From Acidimicrobiaceae bacterium (lineage in GTDB: Bacteria > Actinomycetota > Acidimicrobiia > Acidimicrobiales > UBA8592): a stretch of 64,000 nucleotides of DNA. The position numbers and the translations under genes are program-made. The stretch covers positions 37,982 to 101,981 of the forward strand of contig PAQG01000006.1 in NCBI GenBank assembly GCA_002709645.1. The letters run 5' to 3'. Below are positions 1-9,195 of the stretch, in pieces (the stretch's first letter is position 1; each line of letters begins with the position of its first letter). The notes below the pieces were generated by a model, which was not told the DNA's origin, did not search any database, and saw nothing but the letters and a program-made list of their open reading frames with translations.

Positions 1-810
1 ACAGTAATCATTGATGAACCCGCAAACCGAATCCGAAGATTTACACTAAATCGACCTGAAAAACGAAATGCGCTAAATAATGAGATCCGAAATGAACTCT
101 TTGATGGACTTCGGAAAGGAGATCAAGATAAAGAGATCTCTGTGATGATAATTCGCGGCTCAGGTGAAGCATTTTCGGCGGGATATGACCTTTCCCAACC
201 AAATGACGCTGTTGAACGGTCAATAGCGAAAACTGATGGATGGTGGTCTAGGCACGTCGTAAATAACTGGTTTGAAATATGGGATATGTCAACTCCTGTC
301 ATCGCACAAGTCCATGGTTGGTGTCTCGCTGGCGGAACTGAGTTAGCTAATGCTTGCGACCTTATATACGTTGCTGAAGACGCTAAGATCGGTTATCCAC
401 CTGTTCGATTAATGTCTCCACCTGATATGCAGTGGCAAACATGGATGATGGGTCTTCGCCGGGGTATGGAGGCTCTACTTACCGGAGATCATATGACAGG
501 TATTGAAGCCGTGACATCAGGAATGGCTAATCGTTCATTTCCAGAAGCCAAACTAGATTCCGAAGTACTACAAATAGCTACTCGAATATCAAAAATACCA
601 AACGACCTTCTCGCTCTAAATAAACGTGCCGCCCACCGTGCAATGGAAGCTGCAGGTATTAGAAATGGGATCCGATCTACTGCTGATATTCAAGCTCTTG
701 GATTCCACCAGCGTTCATCGAAAGAGTATATGGGACAACTCGGAAAACGAGATTTAAAAGATAGTCTGAGTGAACGCGACCGTGATTTTGGTGATTACCG
801 AGAAGAATAG
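1..810 (+). CDS. Enoyl-CoA hydratase/isomerase family protein (5' truncated by window edge)
   Basis: Frame 1 is open from base 1 (TVIIDEPANRIRRFTLNRPEKRNALNNE...), which joins the listed ORF at 142; crotonase signatures NRPEKRNAL, GSGEAFSAGYDLS and HGWCLAGGTELA. Confidence 0.9.
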   Translation, partial: TVIIDEPANRIRRFTLNRPEKRNALNNEIRNELFDGLRKGDQDKEISVMIIRGSGEAFSAGYDLSQPNDAVERSIAKTDGWWSRHVVNNWFEIWDMSTPVIAQVHGWCLAGGTELANACDLIYVAEDAKIGYPPVRLMSPPDMQWQTWMMGLRRGMEALLTGDHMTGIEAVTSGMANRSFPEAKLDSEVLQIATRISKIPNDLLALNKRAAHRAMEAAGIRNGIRSTADIQALGFHQRSSKEYMGQLGKRDLKDSLSERDRDFGDYREE

Positions 811-935
811 AAAATCACAAAGTTTACGAAATGATTACTTTTCCCCAAAAATGTCAACTTTTAACTCGGAATCGGTTAGTTTGAACACTGGCTATGAACA
901 GTGACGCTCGTCACAGATAAAGTTCATATCTAAGC

Positions 936-953
936 ACCCAACAAAAGTTGGGT
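936..953 (+). promoter_or_regulatory. Leader hairpin ACCCAAC-AAAA-GTTGGGT upstream of the substrate-binding protein gene
   Basis: 7-bp perfect stem with 4-nt loop, ending about 22 nt before the TTG start; a second hairpin GTGAC-GCTC-GTCAC lies at 901-914. Confidence 0.45.
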
Positions 954-975
954 TTGAAATAAAGGGGGAGGACCC

Positions 976-2523
976 TTGAGAAAAAGCAATTTATTAAAGC
1001 TTCTTTCTATTATCTTCGCTTTCGCTCTTATCGCAGGTGCCTGCGGTGGCGACGACGATGATAGTGGAAGTAGCAGTGATAGTAGTGCCTTAGATGACAG
1101 CTCTGAAGCAGAAGAAGAAGCACCTGCAGAAGAAGAAGCATCTGAGGAAGAAGAAGCAGAAGCACCTGCAGAAGAAGAAGCACCTGTAGAAGAAGAAATT
1201 CCATTGGGAGTAGTAGAATGTACTGGTACTGCTGATGACTCAACCATGGGTGATGGTTCTTGTTTATGGGAGTCAATTGTTGATGGTGGCGCAGTAGCTG
1301 CTGATGAAAGTGCTGAGCCTATCCTTATCACGCTGGTGAATATTGAAGGTACCCCTGTTGGTTCCTTCCCAGAAATTCGTGAAGGTGCGGAAGCAGCTGT
1401 TCAGACAATCAACGAAACTATGGGTGGTCTTAATGGGCGTCCATTTGAACTTGATTCCTGTGTACACGGGTTAGATCCAAACGAAGCAACTGCTTGTGCT
1501 AACGAGATTGCCGACGCGCAACCTAACTTGCACATTCAAGGTATTGACTTCTTCAACCCTGTGTTATGGCCAACGCTTGTTGGGGCTGGTCTTCCAGTTC
1601 TGCAAACCGTTCCGATCTTCATTGAGGACTTCGACACCGAAGGTATTCTCTCAACTGAAGGTGGATGTGTTTCTTCATTCCCAACAGCTATGGAATACGC
1701 AGTTGAAACTCTTGAAGCAGATAAGTTTGTAATTATCTACTCAAATACTGCTCCTGGTCTCGTATGTTACGCAGACACTGAAGAGCGTATGATTAAGCAA
1801 CTTGAAAATGAAGGCAAGATCGCTGACGGTGACTGGATTGGTGTCGTAGACGCTTCTGGTGACCCAACAGACAATGATGCTGTTGTTCAGCAAGTTATGG
1901 ACTTCACATCTGGTGCTTCTAATGCCTGGGTATTCTTTGGTATTCAAGCTTCTGACTGTAACGAAATCATGTCAGCTCTAGCCGCTAACGGCTATGAGGG
2001 TGGTATCGCCACTTCTGGTGCTTGCCGTGACGATTCCGTTCTGGCGAACCCAGCTTCTGCTGGCGTTCACTTCGGAAGCAACCTCGGAATTCCAGAGCGT
2101 CCTGATCTGTGGTCTGACTATAAAGTCAAGTACTACGAATGGCGTGAAGCTAGCCTTGACCGTTTCGGTCCTACCGTTCCGCAATCAGCTTTCATGGAAG
2201 TTGCACACGATGTTGTAATTACTGGACTGTTGCAAATGATCATGTTTGGTGCACAAGGTGGGGACGTAGATAATGACCCTGCTGGTTTCATTGACTTCAT
2301 GGCAACACAATCCAACATGCACCGCGCAGGTTCAGAAACACCACTTAACTGCACAACCAACTCAAGCGAATTCGTTTCAGTTTGTGCAAAGGACATGGGT
2401 TACTATGTCTGGAGTGGACCTGGCGGACAGTTTGAATATGGACCTCTTGGACCTAACAACCTCGACTCTTCAGAACTTATTCTGCGAGCCGCGGAAGGTA
2501 ATCCACGTCCAGCAGCAGGCTGA
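976..2523 (+). CDS. ABC transporter substrate-binding lipoprotein (branched-chain amino acid/amide type, LivK-like)
   Basis: Lipobox-like LIAGACGG, acidic low-complexity linker, then periplasmic-binding fold (ITLVNIEGTPVGSFPEIREGAEAAVQTINETMGGLNGRPFEL); followed by permease and ATPase genes. TTG start preceded by GGGGGAGG. Confidence 0.88.
   Translation: MRKSNLLKLLSIIFAFALIAGACGGDDDDSGSSSDSSALDDSSEAEEEAPAEEEASEEEEAEAPAEEEAPVEEEIPLGVVECTGTADDSTMGDGSCLWESIVDGGAVAADESAEPILITLVNIEGTPVGSFPEIREGAEAAVQTINETMGGLNGRPFELDSCVHGLDPNEATACANEIADAQPNLHIQGIDFFNPVLWPTLVGAGLPVLQTVPIFIEDFDTEGILSTEGGCVSSFPTAMEYAVETLEADKFVIIYSNTAPGLVCYADTEERMIKQLENEGKIADGDWIGVVDASGDPTDNDAVVQQVMDFTSGASNAWVFFGIQASDCNEIMSALAANGYEGGIATSGACRDDSVLANPASAGVHFGSNLGIPERPDLWSDYKVKYYEWREASLDRFGPTVPQSAFMEVAHDVVITGLLQMIMFGAQGGDVDNDPAGFIDFMATQSNMHRAGSETPLNCTTNSSEFVSVCAKDMGYYVWSGPGGQFEYGPLGPNNLDSSELILRAAEGNPRPAAG
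1108..1199 (+). repeat. In-frame purine-rich imperfect tandem repeat (GAAGAAGAAGCACCTGCA-like) encoding EEEAPAEEEAS...
   Basis: Repeated gaagaagaagc(a)cctgca units visible in the sequence; encodes the acidic linker of the substrate-binding protein. Confidence 0.75.
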
Positions 2524-2560
2524 TACACGCATAAATTACTTAAATAAGTAAAAAATAGTG

Positions 2561-2586
2561 GCGGCGCAACTGAGAAGTTGCGCCGC
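2561..2586 (+). terminator. Strong hairpin (attenuator/terminator) between substrate-binding protein and permease genes
   Basis: GCGGCGCAACT-GAGA-AGTTGCGCCGC: 11-bp perfect stem with GNRA loop, followed by tgctgctttt. Confidence 0.75.
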
Positions 2587-2669
2587 TGCTGCTTTTCCGG
2601 CTATACAATAGTTCGTGTCTATACGGCTCAATATTGCCGGATGCGCTAATAAATTAGGGGGAAATATTA

Positions 2670-4826
2670 ATGTCAGCTTTTCTGGTGGCTTTAATTGCAG
2701 GTATCGGAGCTGGGGCTCTATACGCCATGTTGGGCTCTGGAATCGTTGTCGCGTTCCGTGGTTCAGGAGTAATCAACTTTGGCCATGGGGCTGTAGCTGG
2801 CTATACCGCTTATTCCTTTGATGAACTTAGAGAAAGCGGAAGCCTATATTTACCTTGGTTTGATCCAATTCCAGAGTTTGGTTTCCTCCAAACACTTCGA
2901 ATAAATAACCTCCCCGTTCGAATAGACATTTTCGATAATGTCACCTTGGCAGAGAAACCTAATCTTGCAATTACTTTCATAATATGTCTTCTAATGTCTG
3001 CATTCCTTGGCCTCCTCATGCACTTTCTGGTTTTCAGACCTCTACGGAACTCCCCAACCCTAGGTAAAGTAATTGGCTCTATCGGTGTGTTTCTATATCT
3101 CAGCTCAATGTGCGCTGTTCACTTTGGCGGACAGAATCGCTATGACGAAGGATTCACCGGCTTTAACAGTACTTCTGGTGCTGTCAAAAACTTCCTTGGA
3201 CTCGGTGGGACAATACCAAGATCGAATTTCTGGCTCTTCGGTGCAGCTATAGTAATGTGTGTTGCCGTTTGGGCGCTATACAGGTACTCAAGATTCGGGA
3301 TAGCTACAAGAGCAGCTGACGAAAATGAAAAAGGGGCTGCTCTTCTTGGTTACTCCCCCCAATTTCTCGCTGGTGCTAACTGGGTGCTCGCTTCAGTAAC
3401 GGCTGGTGTCGCCGGAATTCTCTTCCTACACAAAACGCAACCAGCACAAATAGCTTTATTCGTTGTCGGCGGTTTAGGGGCAGCTCTATTCGGAAACCTC
3501 ACTTCTATCCCCGGAGCTACAATGGGTGGACTCATCATCGGTATGATCGCAAGCGGTGGAGTTGAGTTAACTACCAATAGTTGGTGGCCAGAGATAATCC
3601 CAGGTGATGGCGTAAGAAACTTCATGCCGTTGCTAATCATTATTCTGGTCTTGTATTTCCGAGGTGACAAACTCCCTATCCGTGGATCCATCAGCATCGG
3701 AAGGCAACCTCGCGCCCCAACAAGCACCAATGTAATTATTGGAGCTATCGCTGCACTTGGGATAGGTCTTCTCCTATCAAATATCTTCGTATCCAAATGG
3801 GAAGCTGTTCTAACAACAACCATCATCGCTATCGTATTTATGTACAGCCTTACTGTATTAATTGGCTTCTTAGGGCAGATCTCATTAGTCCAATGGACCA
3901 TTTCAGGACTAGCTGCATACGTAATGATTCGACTGATGGCAGATGGAACCAAAATTCGAGAAACAGATTTTGTCACCAATACAGGATGGGGCTGGCCTAC
4001 CGTCCTCGCATTTATTGCTGCCATTGCAGTCGCTGTAATTTTCGGACTCCTTGTAGGACTCCCAGCACTTAGAATTCGTGGCGTACAACTTGCTGTAGTT
4101 ACCATCGCAGCCGTTATCGCAGTTGAAAGCCTTCTCCTAAGAAACCCTCCACTAATGGGTGATGGGTCAGTATCAGTTAACCCAACACCATCCCCTAATT
4201 GGTTTGGCCAATATGTTGGCGGCTTCAACCCCAATACAGCGAGAACAGATTACTGGAAATTCAGTCTCTTTATAATAATAATCGCCGGCTTAATTGGTGT
4301 CGGAGTAGCGAACTTGCGCCGTGGTCAAATAGGTAGACGCTTTCTAGCAATACGGGCTAACGAACGTGCAGCCGCTGCAGCAGGCATAAATGTTGCGAAC
4401 ATGAAACTTCTCGGATTTGGAATTTCATCCGGAATCGCAGCTATCGCCGGCTGCATGCTTGCTTATAAACTTCCAGGGCTCCAAACAGACCAATTTGAGA
4501 TATTCGGTGGTTTGGCACTACTTGCCTTTGCCTATTTAGGAGGAATCACAACTGTTTGGGGTGCCATTGTTGGTGGTTGCCTGATTGCAGGTGGTTTACT
4601 GCCTGAGTTCCTGGGAGTTCACTTCGAATCGGTCGATACTGGTCTTATTAACGCTGTGGGAGCAATCGGTCTAGTCGTAAACGCAAAAGTAACTAACGGA
4701 GAAGGAGTTGCTCTCCTACAAACTGACCTTGCGAAAAATACTTTAGCTGCGTTGCGGCGAGAACCAGATGAAACTGAAGAAGCAGAAGAAAATTCAAATA
4801 ACGACACCGAAGAGGTAACAGCATGA
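2670..4826 (+). CDS. Fused branched-chain amino acid-type ABC transporter permease (LivH-LivM in one polypeptide)
   Basis: 718 aa; N-terminal LivH-like half (ALYAMLGSGIVVAFRGSGVINFGHGAVAGYTAY) and C-terminal LivM-like half (GFLGQISLVQWTISG, RRFLAIRANERAAAAAGINVANMKLLGFGISSGIAAIAG). Confidence 0.88.
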   Translation: MSAFLVALIAGIGAGALYAMLGSGIVVAFRGSGVINFGHGAVAGYTAYSFDELRESGSLYLPWFDPIPEFGFLQTLRINNLPVRIDIFDNVTLAEKPNLAITFIICLLMSAFLGLLMHFLVFRPLRNSPTLGKVIGSIGVFLYLSSMCAVHFGGQNRYDEGFTGFNSTSGAVKNFLGLGGTIPRSNFWLFGAAIVMCVAVWALYRYSRFGIATRAADENEKGAALLGYSPQFLAGANWVLASVTAGVAGILFLHKTQPAQIALFVVGGLGAALFGNLTSIPGATMGGLIIGMIASGGVELTTNSWWPEIIPGDGVRNFMPLLIIILVLYFRGDKLPIRGSISIGRQPRAPTSTNVIIGAIAALGIGLLLSNIFVSKWEAVLTTTIIAIVFMYSLTVLIGFLGQISLVQWTISGLAAYVMIRLMADGTKIRETDFVTNTGWGWPTVLAFIAAIAVAVIFGLLVGLPALRIRGVQLAVVTIAAVIAVESLLLRNPPLMGDGSVSVNPTPSPNWFGQYVGGFNPNTARTDYWKFSLFIIIIAGLIGVGVANLRRGQIGRRFLAIRANERAAAAAGINVANMKLLGFGISSGIAAIAGCMLAYKLPGLQTDQFEIFGGLALLAFAYLGGITTVWGAIVGGCLIAGGLLPEFLGVHFESVDTGLINAVGAIGLVVNAKVTNGEGVALLQTDLAKNTLAALRREPDETEEAEENSNNDTEEVTA

Positions 4827-5647
4827 CGAACATACTGGAAACAAACGACCTGACGGTAACATTTGGAGGGCTTAACGCTTGCGACCACGTTGACCTAGCA
4901 GTACCAACCGGAAAATTCGTTGGGCTAATCGGACCTAATGGTGCTGGAAAAACAACGTTTATTGATGCAATCACTGGATATGTTCCAACCTCAGATGGGA
5001 ACGCTGTATTTGATGGTAACGATATTGGCGAACTTAAGCCACACGAAAGAGCGCAGAGCGGATTGGTACGAACATTCCAATCGCTTGAACTCTTTGAAGA
5101 TCTTACAGTCAGAGATAATCTCCTCGTCGCCGCTTATCCCACACGGTGGTATACATTCATCGCAGACATGTTTCATTTATCTAGACAAGATAAAGAAATT
5201 GAGGAGCGCGTTAATTGGGCACTAAATATTATGGGACTCAACGACGTTAGCGATTCAATGCCAACTGACCTTAGTCATGGACGAAGAAAATTAGTTGGTG
5301 TTGCCAGGGCCTTAGCAGCAAAACCAAAACTTATCCTTCTTGATGAGCCTGCAGCTGGATTGGATACAGCGGAAAGCCAAACTCTCGGTGGACACCTTCG
5401 GGAATTTCTCAACCATGATATGTCTGTATTCCTTATCGACCACGACATGGGCCTAGTCCTCAGCGTATGTGATTTCATATATGTTCTTGACTTTGGCAAG
5501 ATCATCGCATCTGGAACCCCTACAGAAATTAGAGAAAGCGCTGCCGTGAAAGCCGCTTACTTAGGTGAGGAAGCTGGAGAAATCCAGGTCCAAGAAGGTG
5601 AAAGAATGCGAAGCCAACAACATGAGTCAGGGGAAGATAATGACTGA
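4823..5647 (+). CDS. livG: Branched-chain amino acid-type ABC transporter ATP-binding protein (LivG-like)
   Basis: Walker A GPNGAGKTT, Walker B LILLDEPAAGLD; ATGA overlap with the upstream permease. Confidence 0.9.
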   Translation: MTNILETNDLTVTFGGLNACDHVDLAVPTGKFVGLIGPNGAGKTTFIDAITGYVPTSDGNAVFDGNDIGELKPHERAQSGLVRTFQSLELFEDLTVRDNLLVAAYPTRWYTFIADMFHLSRQDKEIEERVNWALNIMGLNDVSDSMPTDLSHGRRKLVGVARALAAKPKLILLDEPAAGLDTAESQTLGGHLREFLNHDMSVFLIDHDMGLVLSVCDFIYVLDFGKIIASGTPTEIRESAAVKAAYLGEEAGEIQVQEGERMRSQQHESGEDND

Positions 5648-6413
5648 TATAACCACTGAATCATCTTCAAGTGCAAATGGAACTAATCTCGTTGAAGTAA
5701 AAAATCTATCGGCTGGCTATGCAGGTGTTGCAGTAATCAGAGGTGTAAATATCCATGTAGGAAAAGGTGAAGTTGTGGCACTTCTGGGTCCAAATGGTGC
5801 TGGAAAAACTACCACCCTCCTTACTACATCTGGCCTACTCAAAGCACTTGAAGGCTCTGTTACTGTCTTAGGAGAACCATCTAACTTTAGTGCACCTCAC
5901 AAGACAGCACGATTAGGGCTAGCACATGTTCCAGAAGATCGATCTTTATTCTTCGGTTTAACCGTCCAAGAAAATCTTCGTCTTGGTTTAAGAGGGAAAA
6001 GAAGTGAACAGGCTGCTGGATACGAATCAGCACTAGATCTACTCCCCGCACTTCGCCCCCTAATGAATCGTAGAGCCGGTCTTCTCTCTGGTGGTGAGCA
6101 ACAAATGCTAGCAATGGCTAGAGCTTTAGTATCAAATCCGAAAGTACTTCTCGTAGATGAAATGAGTCTAGGCTTGGCCCCAATTATCGTTGAACGACTT
6201 CTGCCTATTGTTCGAAATATCGCCAATGAAACAGGTGCAGGGGTTCTAATAGTTGAACAGCACGTTCACCTTGCTCTTGAAGTCGCTGACCGAGCTTATG
6301 TCATGAGCCATGGAGAAATTGTTCTTGAGGGAGCTGCAGAAGAACTGAAGCAAAGACAAGATCTCCTTGAAGCTAGCTATCTCGGTGGCGAACTCGATGA
6401 GGAGACAGTATGA
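5640..6413 (+). CDS. livF: Branched-chain amino acid-type ABC transporter ATP-binding protein (LivF-like)
   Basis: GPNGAGKTTTLLTTSGLL, LSGGEQQMLAMARAL, LLVDEMSLGLAP. The listed ORF starts at 5565; ATG 5640 with upstream GGGGA and overlap with the livG stop is the more likely start. Confidence 0.9.
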   Translation: MTDITTESSSSANGTNLVEVKNLSAGYAGVAVIRGVNIHVGKGEVVALLGPNGAGKTTTLLTTSGLLKALEGSVTVLGEPSNFSAPHKTARLGLAHVPEDRSLFFGLTVQENLRLGLRGKRSEQAAGYESALDLLPALRPLMNRRAGLLSGGEQQMLAMARALVSNPKVLLVDEMSLGLAPIIVERLLPIVRNIANETGAGVLIVEQHVHLALEVADRAYVMSHGEIVLEGAAEELKQRQDLLEASYLGGELDEETV

Positions 6414-7330
6414 ATCACAACCGAATCTTCTCCTATGCACACTTCGCAATGGCAGCGGGATACCTCACTTTCGCCTTGGTAGGCCCTTGGTCAAAAAGAG
6501 GAGACTCTAGTTTCGGGGCATTTAGTAGTGATGGAGGTACAGGATTTGGAACCATCGGAGTAGTACTTGGGGTAATCCTTCTCCTACTTGCAGTTCTGCG
6601 AATTAACGGGCAAAAACAAGTTGTTCCCGGTTTAGGAGTAGAACAGTTAACAGTCATAGTAGGGATTGCAGCATGGCTAAATCTCATATGTTTCATAGTT
6701 GGATGGCTTCCAATCTTTGAAGAAGGAACTGGAAGAAGACGAGGAGTTCCAGGCACTGGATGGGGTGTCGTAGGAGGGTACTTCACTGTTTCACAGATTC
6801 CGTTATTGCTCTCACCAATGACTTTGGGTATTCCAAGCCCCAGTAAGGGAATCAAGGCTATTAAGGAACAAACACGTCAACTGTATTCTGCTATTACCGT
6901 TCTTTGTGGAGTTGGCCTGATTGTTTTCCCATATATGGCATGGGTTAAAAGCGGCTCAGTGGAATTAAGCGCACTCGATGGGAGAAACAATAACCCTACG
7001 GAACCAGATGCAACTTACACGATTCTTACTGATTCAGGGCCACGATTTGGTTATCTCCTTCTAGCCATTGGAGCTGTCATAATTGTGGCGGGTCTAATGC
7101 GTCTCCGCCCTCAAGGACTAGCTGAACCAGGTCCCAATATGCTTTTGTCACACTGTCTTTTGGGTGCTGGCCTATTGACGCTAACGATGCCTTTGGGAAT
7201 TATCATCGCCTGCCTTCAGAGAAGTGGACTAGATATAGGAATTGGTACTTGGCTTACTTTCGCTGCCAGCCTTGTCCTCATCGGATTAGCGATAGGTGAG
7301 AATAAAGCCCGTGACGCTGTTGGCGTCTGA
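6410..7330 (+). CDS. Multi-pass integral membrane protein of unknown function, terminal gene of the liv-type operon
   Basis: 306 aa with several hydrophobic segments; ATGA start/stop overlap with livF; no family recognised. Confidence 0.7.
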   Translation: MNHNRIFSYAHFAMAAGYLTFALVGPWSKRGDSSFGAFSSDGGTGFGTIGVVLGVILLLLAVLRINGQKQVVPGLGVEQLTVIVGIAAWLNLICFIVGWLPIFEEGTGRRRGVPGTGWGVVGGYFTVSQIPLLLSPMTLGIPSPSKGIKAIKEQTRQLYSAITVLCGVGLIVFPYMAWVKSGSVELSALDGRNNNPTEPDATYTILTDSGPRFGYLLLAIGAVIIVAGLMRLRPQGLAEPGPNMLLSHCLLGAGLLTLTMPLGIIIACLQRSGLDIGIGTWLTFAASLVLIGLAIGENKARDAVGV

Positions 7331-7358
7331 CCCTTCAGAACTAATAAGCATTAGAAAT

Positions 7359-9185
7359 CTACCAAGTGTCAATCATCGGACGGTTTTTCCCTCTTTCAGA
7401 GTTACCTGAAGATGTTGCTTTCAAAGCACTCGAAATCCACCGACGTGATTCCATCGGATCGATAACGTCATCTATCTCAAAATGATCTGCCATGCTAATC
7501 CCTTTACCAACTTCATACATGCGTTCAACTAGAGATTGATAAGCCTTATCTCGTTCCTCAAGGTCCTCTATCGCCTCAAGCTCTTTCCGGTAACCTAACT
7601 TCACTGCCCCTTCTAAACCCATACCGCCGAACTCTCCAGTAGGCCAAGAAATAGTAAAGAGAGGAAATTTAAAACCTCCTGAAGCCATAGCCTGGGCCCC
7701 AAGACCATATGCTTTCCGAAGGACAATTGTGCATGTTGGCACAGAAGTAGATCGTGCTGTTACGAACATCCGACTTACGTGTCTCACTAAACCAGTTTTT
7801 TCAGCTTCCGGCCCAACCATAAACCCAGGCGTATCACATAGATTAATAATTGGTAGGCCAAAAGCATCGCAAAGTTGCATAAAACGCGCTGCTTTGTCAG
7901 CAGCATCACTATCTATCGCTCCACCTAAATGCACTGGATTATTAGCAATCACACCGACTGGCTTTCCTTCTATGCGCGCTAATGTAGTAACAATTCCCGC
8001 TCCAAAGTCTTTTCTAATCTCAAGTAACGAATCGGTATCGAACATCACCTCAATAACTTCGCGGATGTCATATACGCGTAATCTATTTTCTGGAATAATG
8101 TGCCTCAATTCTCTCTGGTCTCCACAATCCCAATCTGGAACTGGCCCCTGAAAATATGAAAGGTATTTTTTTGCAACTTTTACCGCTTCTTCTTCGTCTT
8201 TAACGCTTATATCCACTACCCCATTGGGGCGTTGAATTTCCATAGGTCCTATTTCTTTGGGGTCGTAAGCCCCTAATCCCCCACCTTCAATCATTGCTGG
8301 ACCACCCATACCAATATTTGAGTTTTCGGTAGCAATAATCACATCGCAACAACCAAGAATCGCTGCATTTCCAGCAAAACAATATCCAGAATTAATTCCT
8401 ATCAGAGGCACTAGTGCAGAAAGTTCTGCCCAGAGGCCAAAAGCAAGACAATCAAGTCCAGCAACTTGCATACCGTCGGTATCTCCTGGTCTTCCACCAC
8501 CGCCTTCGGTAAAGAAAATCACTGGAAGTTTCCACCGCTTAGCTATTTCAAATAGACGATCCTTTTTACGATGATTCTGGCCACCTTGTGTGCCTGCTAG
8601 AACTGTATAGTCGTAAGACATTACGACACATTGCGTTTTATTTTCGGAGAACAAATGCCCATTTACTTCTCCTATGCCAGCAATCATTCCATCAGCAGGA
8701 GTATTTAGTATCAAATCTTCTAGGGTGCGTCTTTTTCTTTGCGGAGCGATAGCAAGCGGCCCATATTCAATATAAGGAACACCATCTACCAAGTCATCTA
8801 AATTCTCTCTGGCAGTTCTTTGTTTCGTAGCCCGACGTTTCTCTACAGCATTTGGCCGCTGATGATCATGACCTAACGCATGTCTTTCGTTCACCTCAGC
8901 AAGGTCATCTCTTATAAAATCAAGATCTACCTGAGCGACAGCAACTTCACTAGTATTTGATATTTCCTTGAATTCTAGGGAGATTAGAGCTTGATCTTCT
9001 AAGACTGTCTCCCCTGCTTCAACGTGGATCCCTTCAACAACCCCACTTGATGTAGCCATAACTTCGTGTTCCATTTTCATAGATTCAAGCAACGCTATCC
9101 TCTGACCAACTGTTACTTCAGCACCTATTTCAACATCCACTAAAAGCACAGTGCCTTGGATAGGTGAGCCGATTTCAGAAGTCAC
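7359..9185 (-). CDS. Acyl-CoA carboxylase: N-terminal biotinyl domain fused to carboxyltransferase
   Basis: Biotinylation motif ESMKMEHEV near the N-terminus, then carboxyltransferase signatures (GGGGRPGDTDGMQ, GYCFAGNAAILG, LCDTPGFMVGPEAEKTG, RKAYGLGAQAMASG). Confidence 0.88.
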   Translation of the reverse strand: MTSEIGSPIQGTVLLVDVEIGAEVTVGQRIALLESMKMEHEVMATSSGVVEGIHVEAGETVLEDQALISLEFKEISNTSEVAVAQVDLDFIRDDLAEVNERHALGHDHQRPNAVEKRRATKQRTARENLDDLVDGVPYIEYGPLAIAPQRKRRTLEDLILNTPADGMIAGIGEVNGHLFSENKTQCVVMSYDYTVLAGTQGGQNHRKKDRLFEIAKRWKLPVIFFTEGGGGRPGDTDGMQVAGLDCLAFGLWAELSALVPLIGINSGYCFAGNAAILGCCDVIIATENSNIGMGGPAMIEGGGLGAYDPKEIGPMEIQRPNGVVDISVKDEEEAVKVAKKYLSYFQGPVPDWDCGDQRELRHIIPENRLRVYDIREVIEVMFDTDSLLEIRKDFGAGIVTTLARIEGKPVGVIANNPVHLGGAIDSDAADKAARFMQLCDAFGLPIINLCDTPGFMVGPEAEKTGLVRHVSRMFVTARSTSVPTCTIVLRKAYGLGAQAMASGGFKFPLFTISWPTGEFGGMGLEGAVKLGYRKELEAIEDLEERDKAYQSLVERMYEVGKGISMADHFEIDDVIDPMESRRWISSALKATSSGNSERGKNRPMIDTW

Positions 9186-9195
9186 TACACACCAA

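Noticed and set aside
930-1331. Ser/Ala-rich minus-strand ORF (SSSDASSSAGASSS...)
   Set aside because: Reverse translation of the GAAGAAGAAGC repeat in the substrate-binding protein gene, not an independent gene.
3350-4234. 294-aa minus-strand ORF opposite the permease gene
   Set aside because: Antisense shadow of the well-supported LivH-LivM coding frame; Pro/Ser/Thr-rich composition with no recognisable domain.
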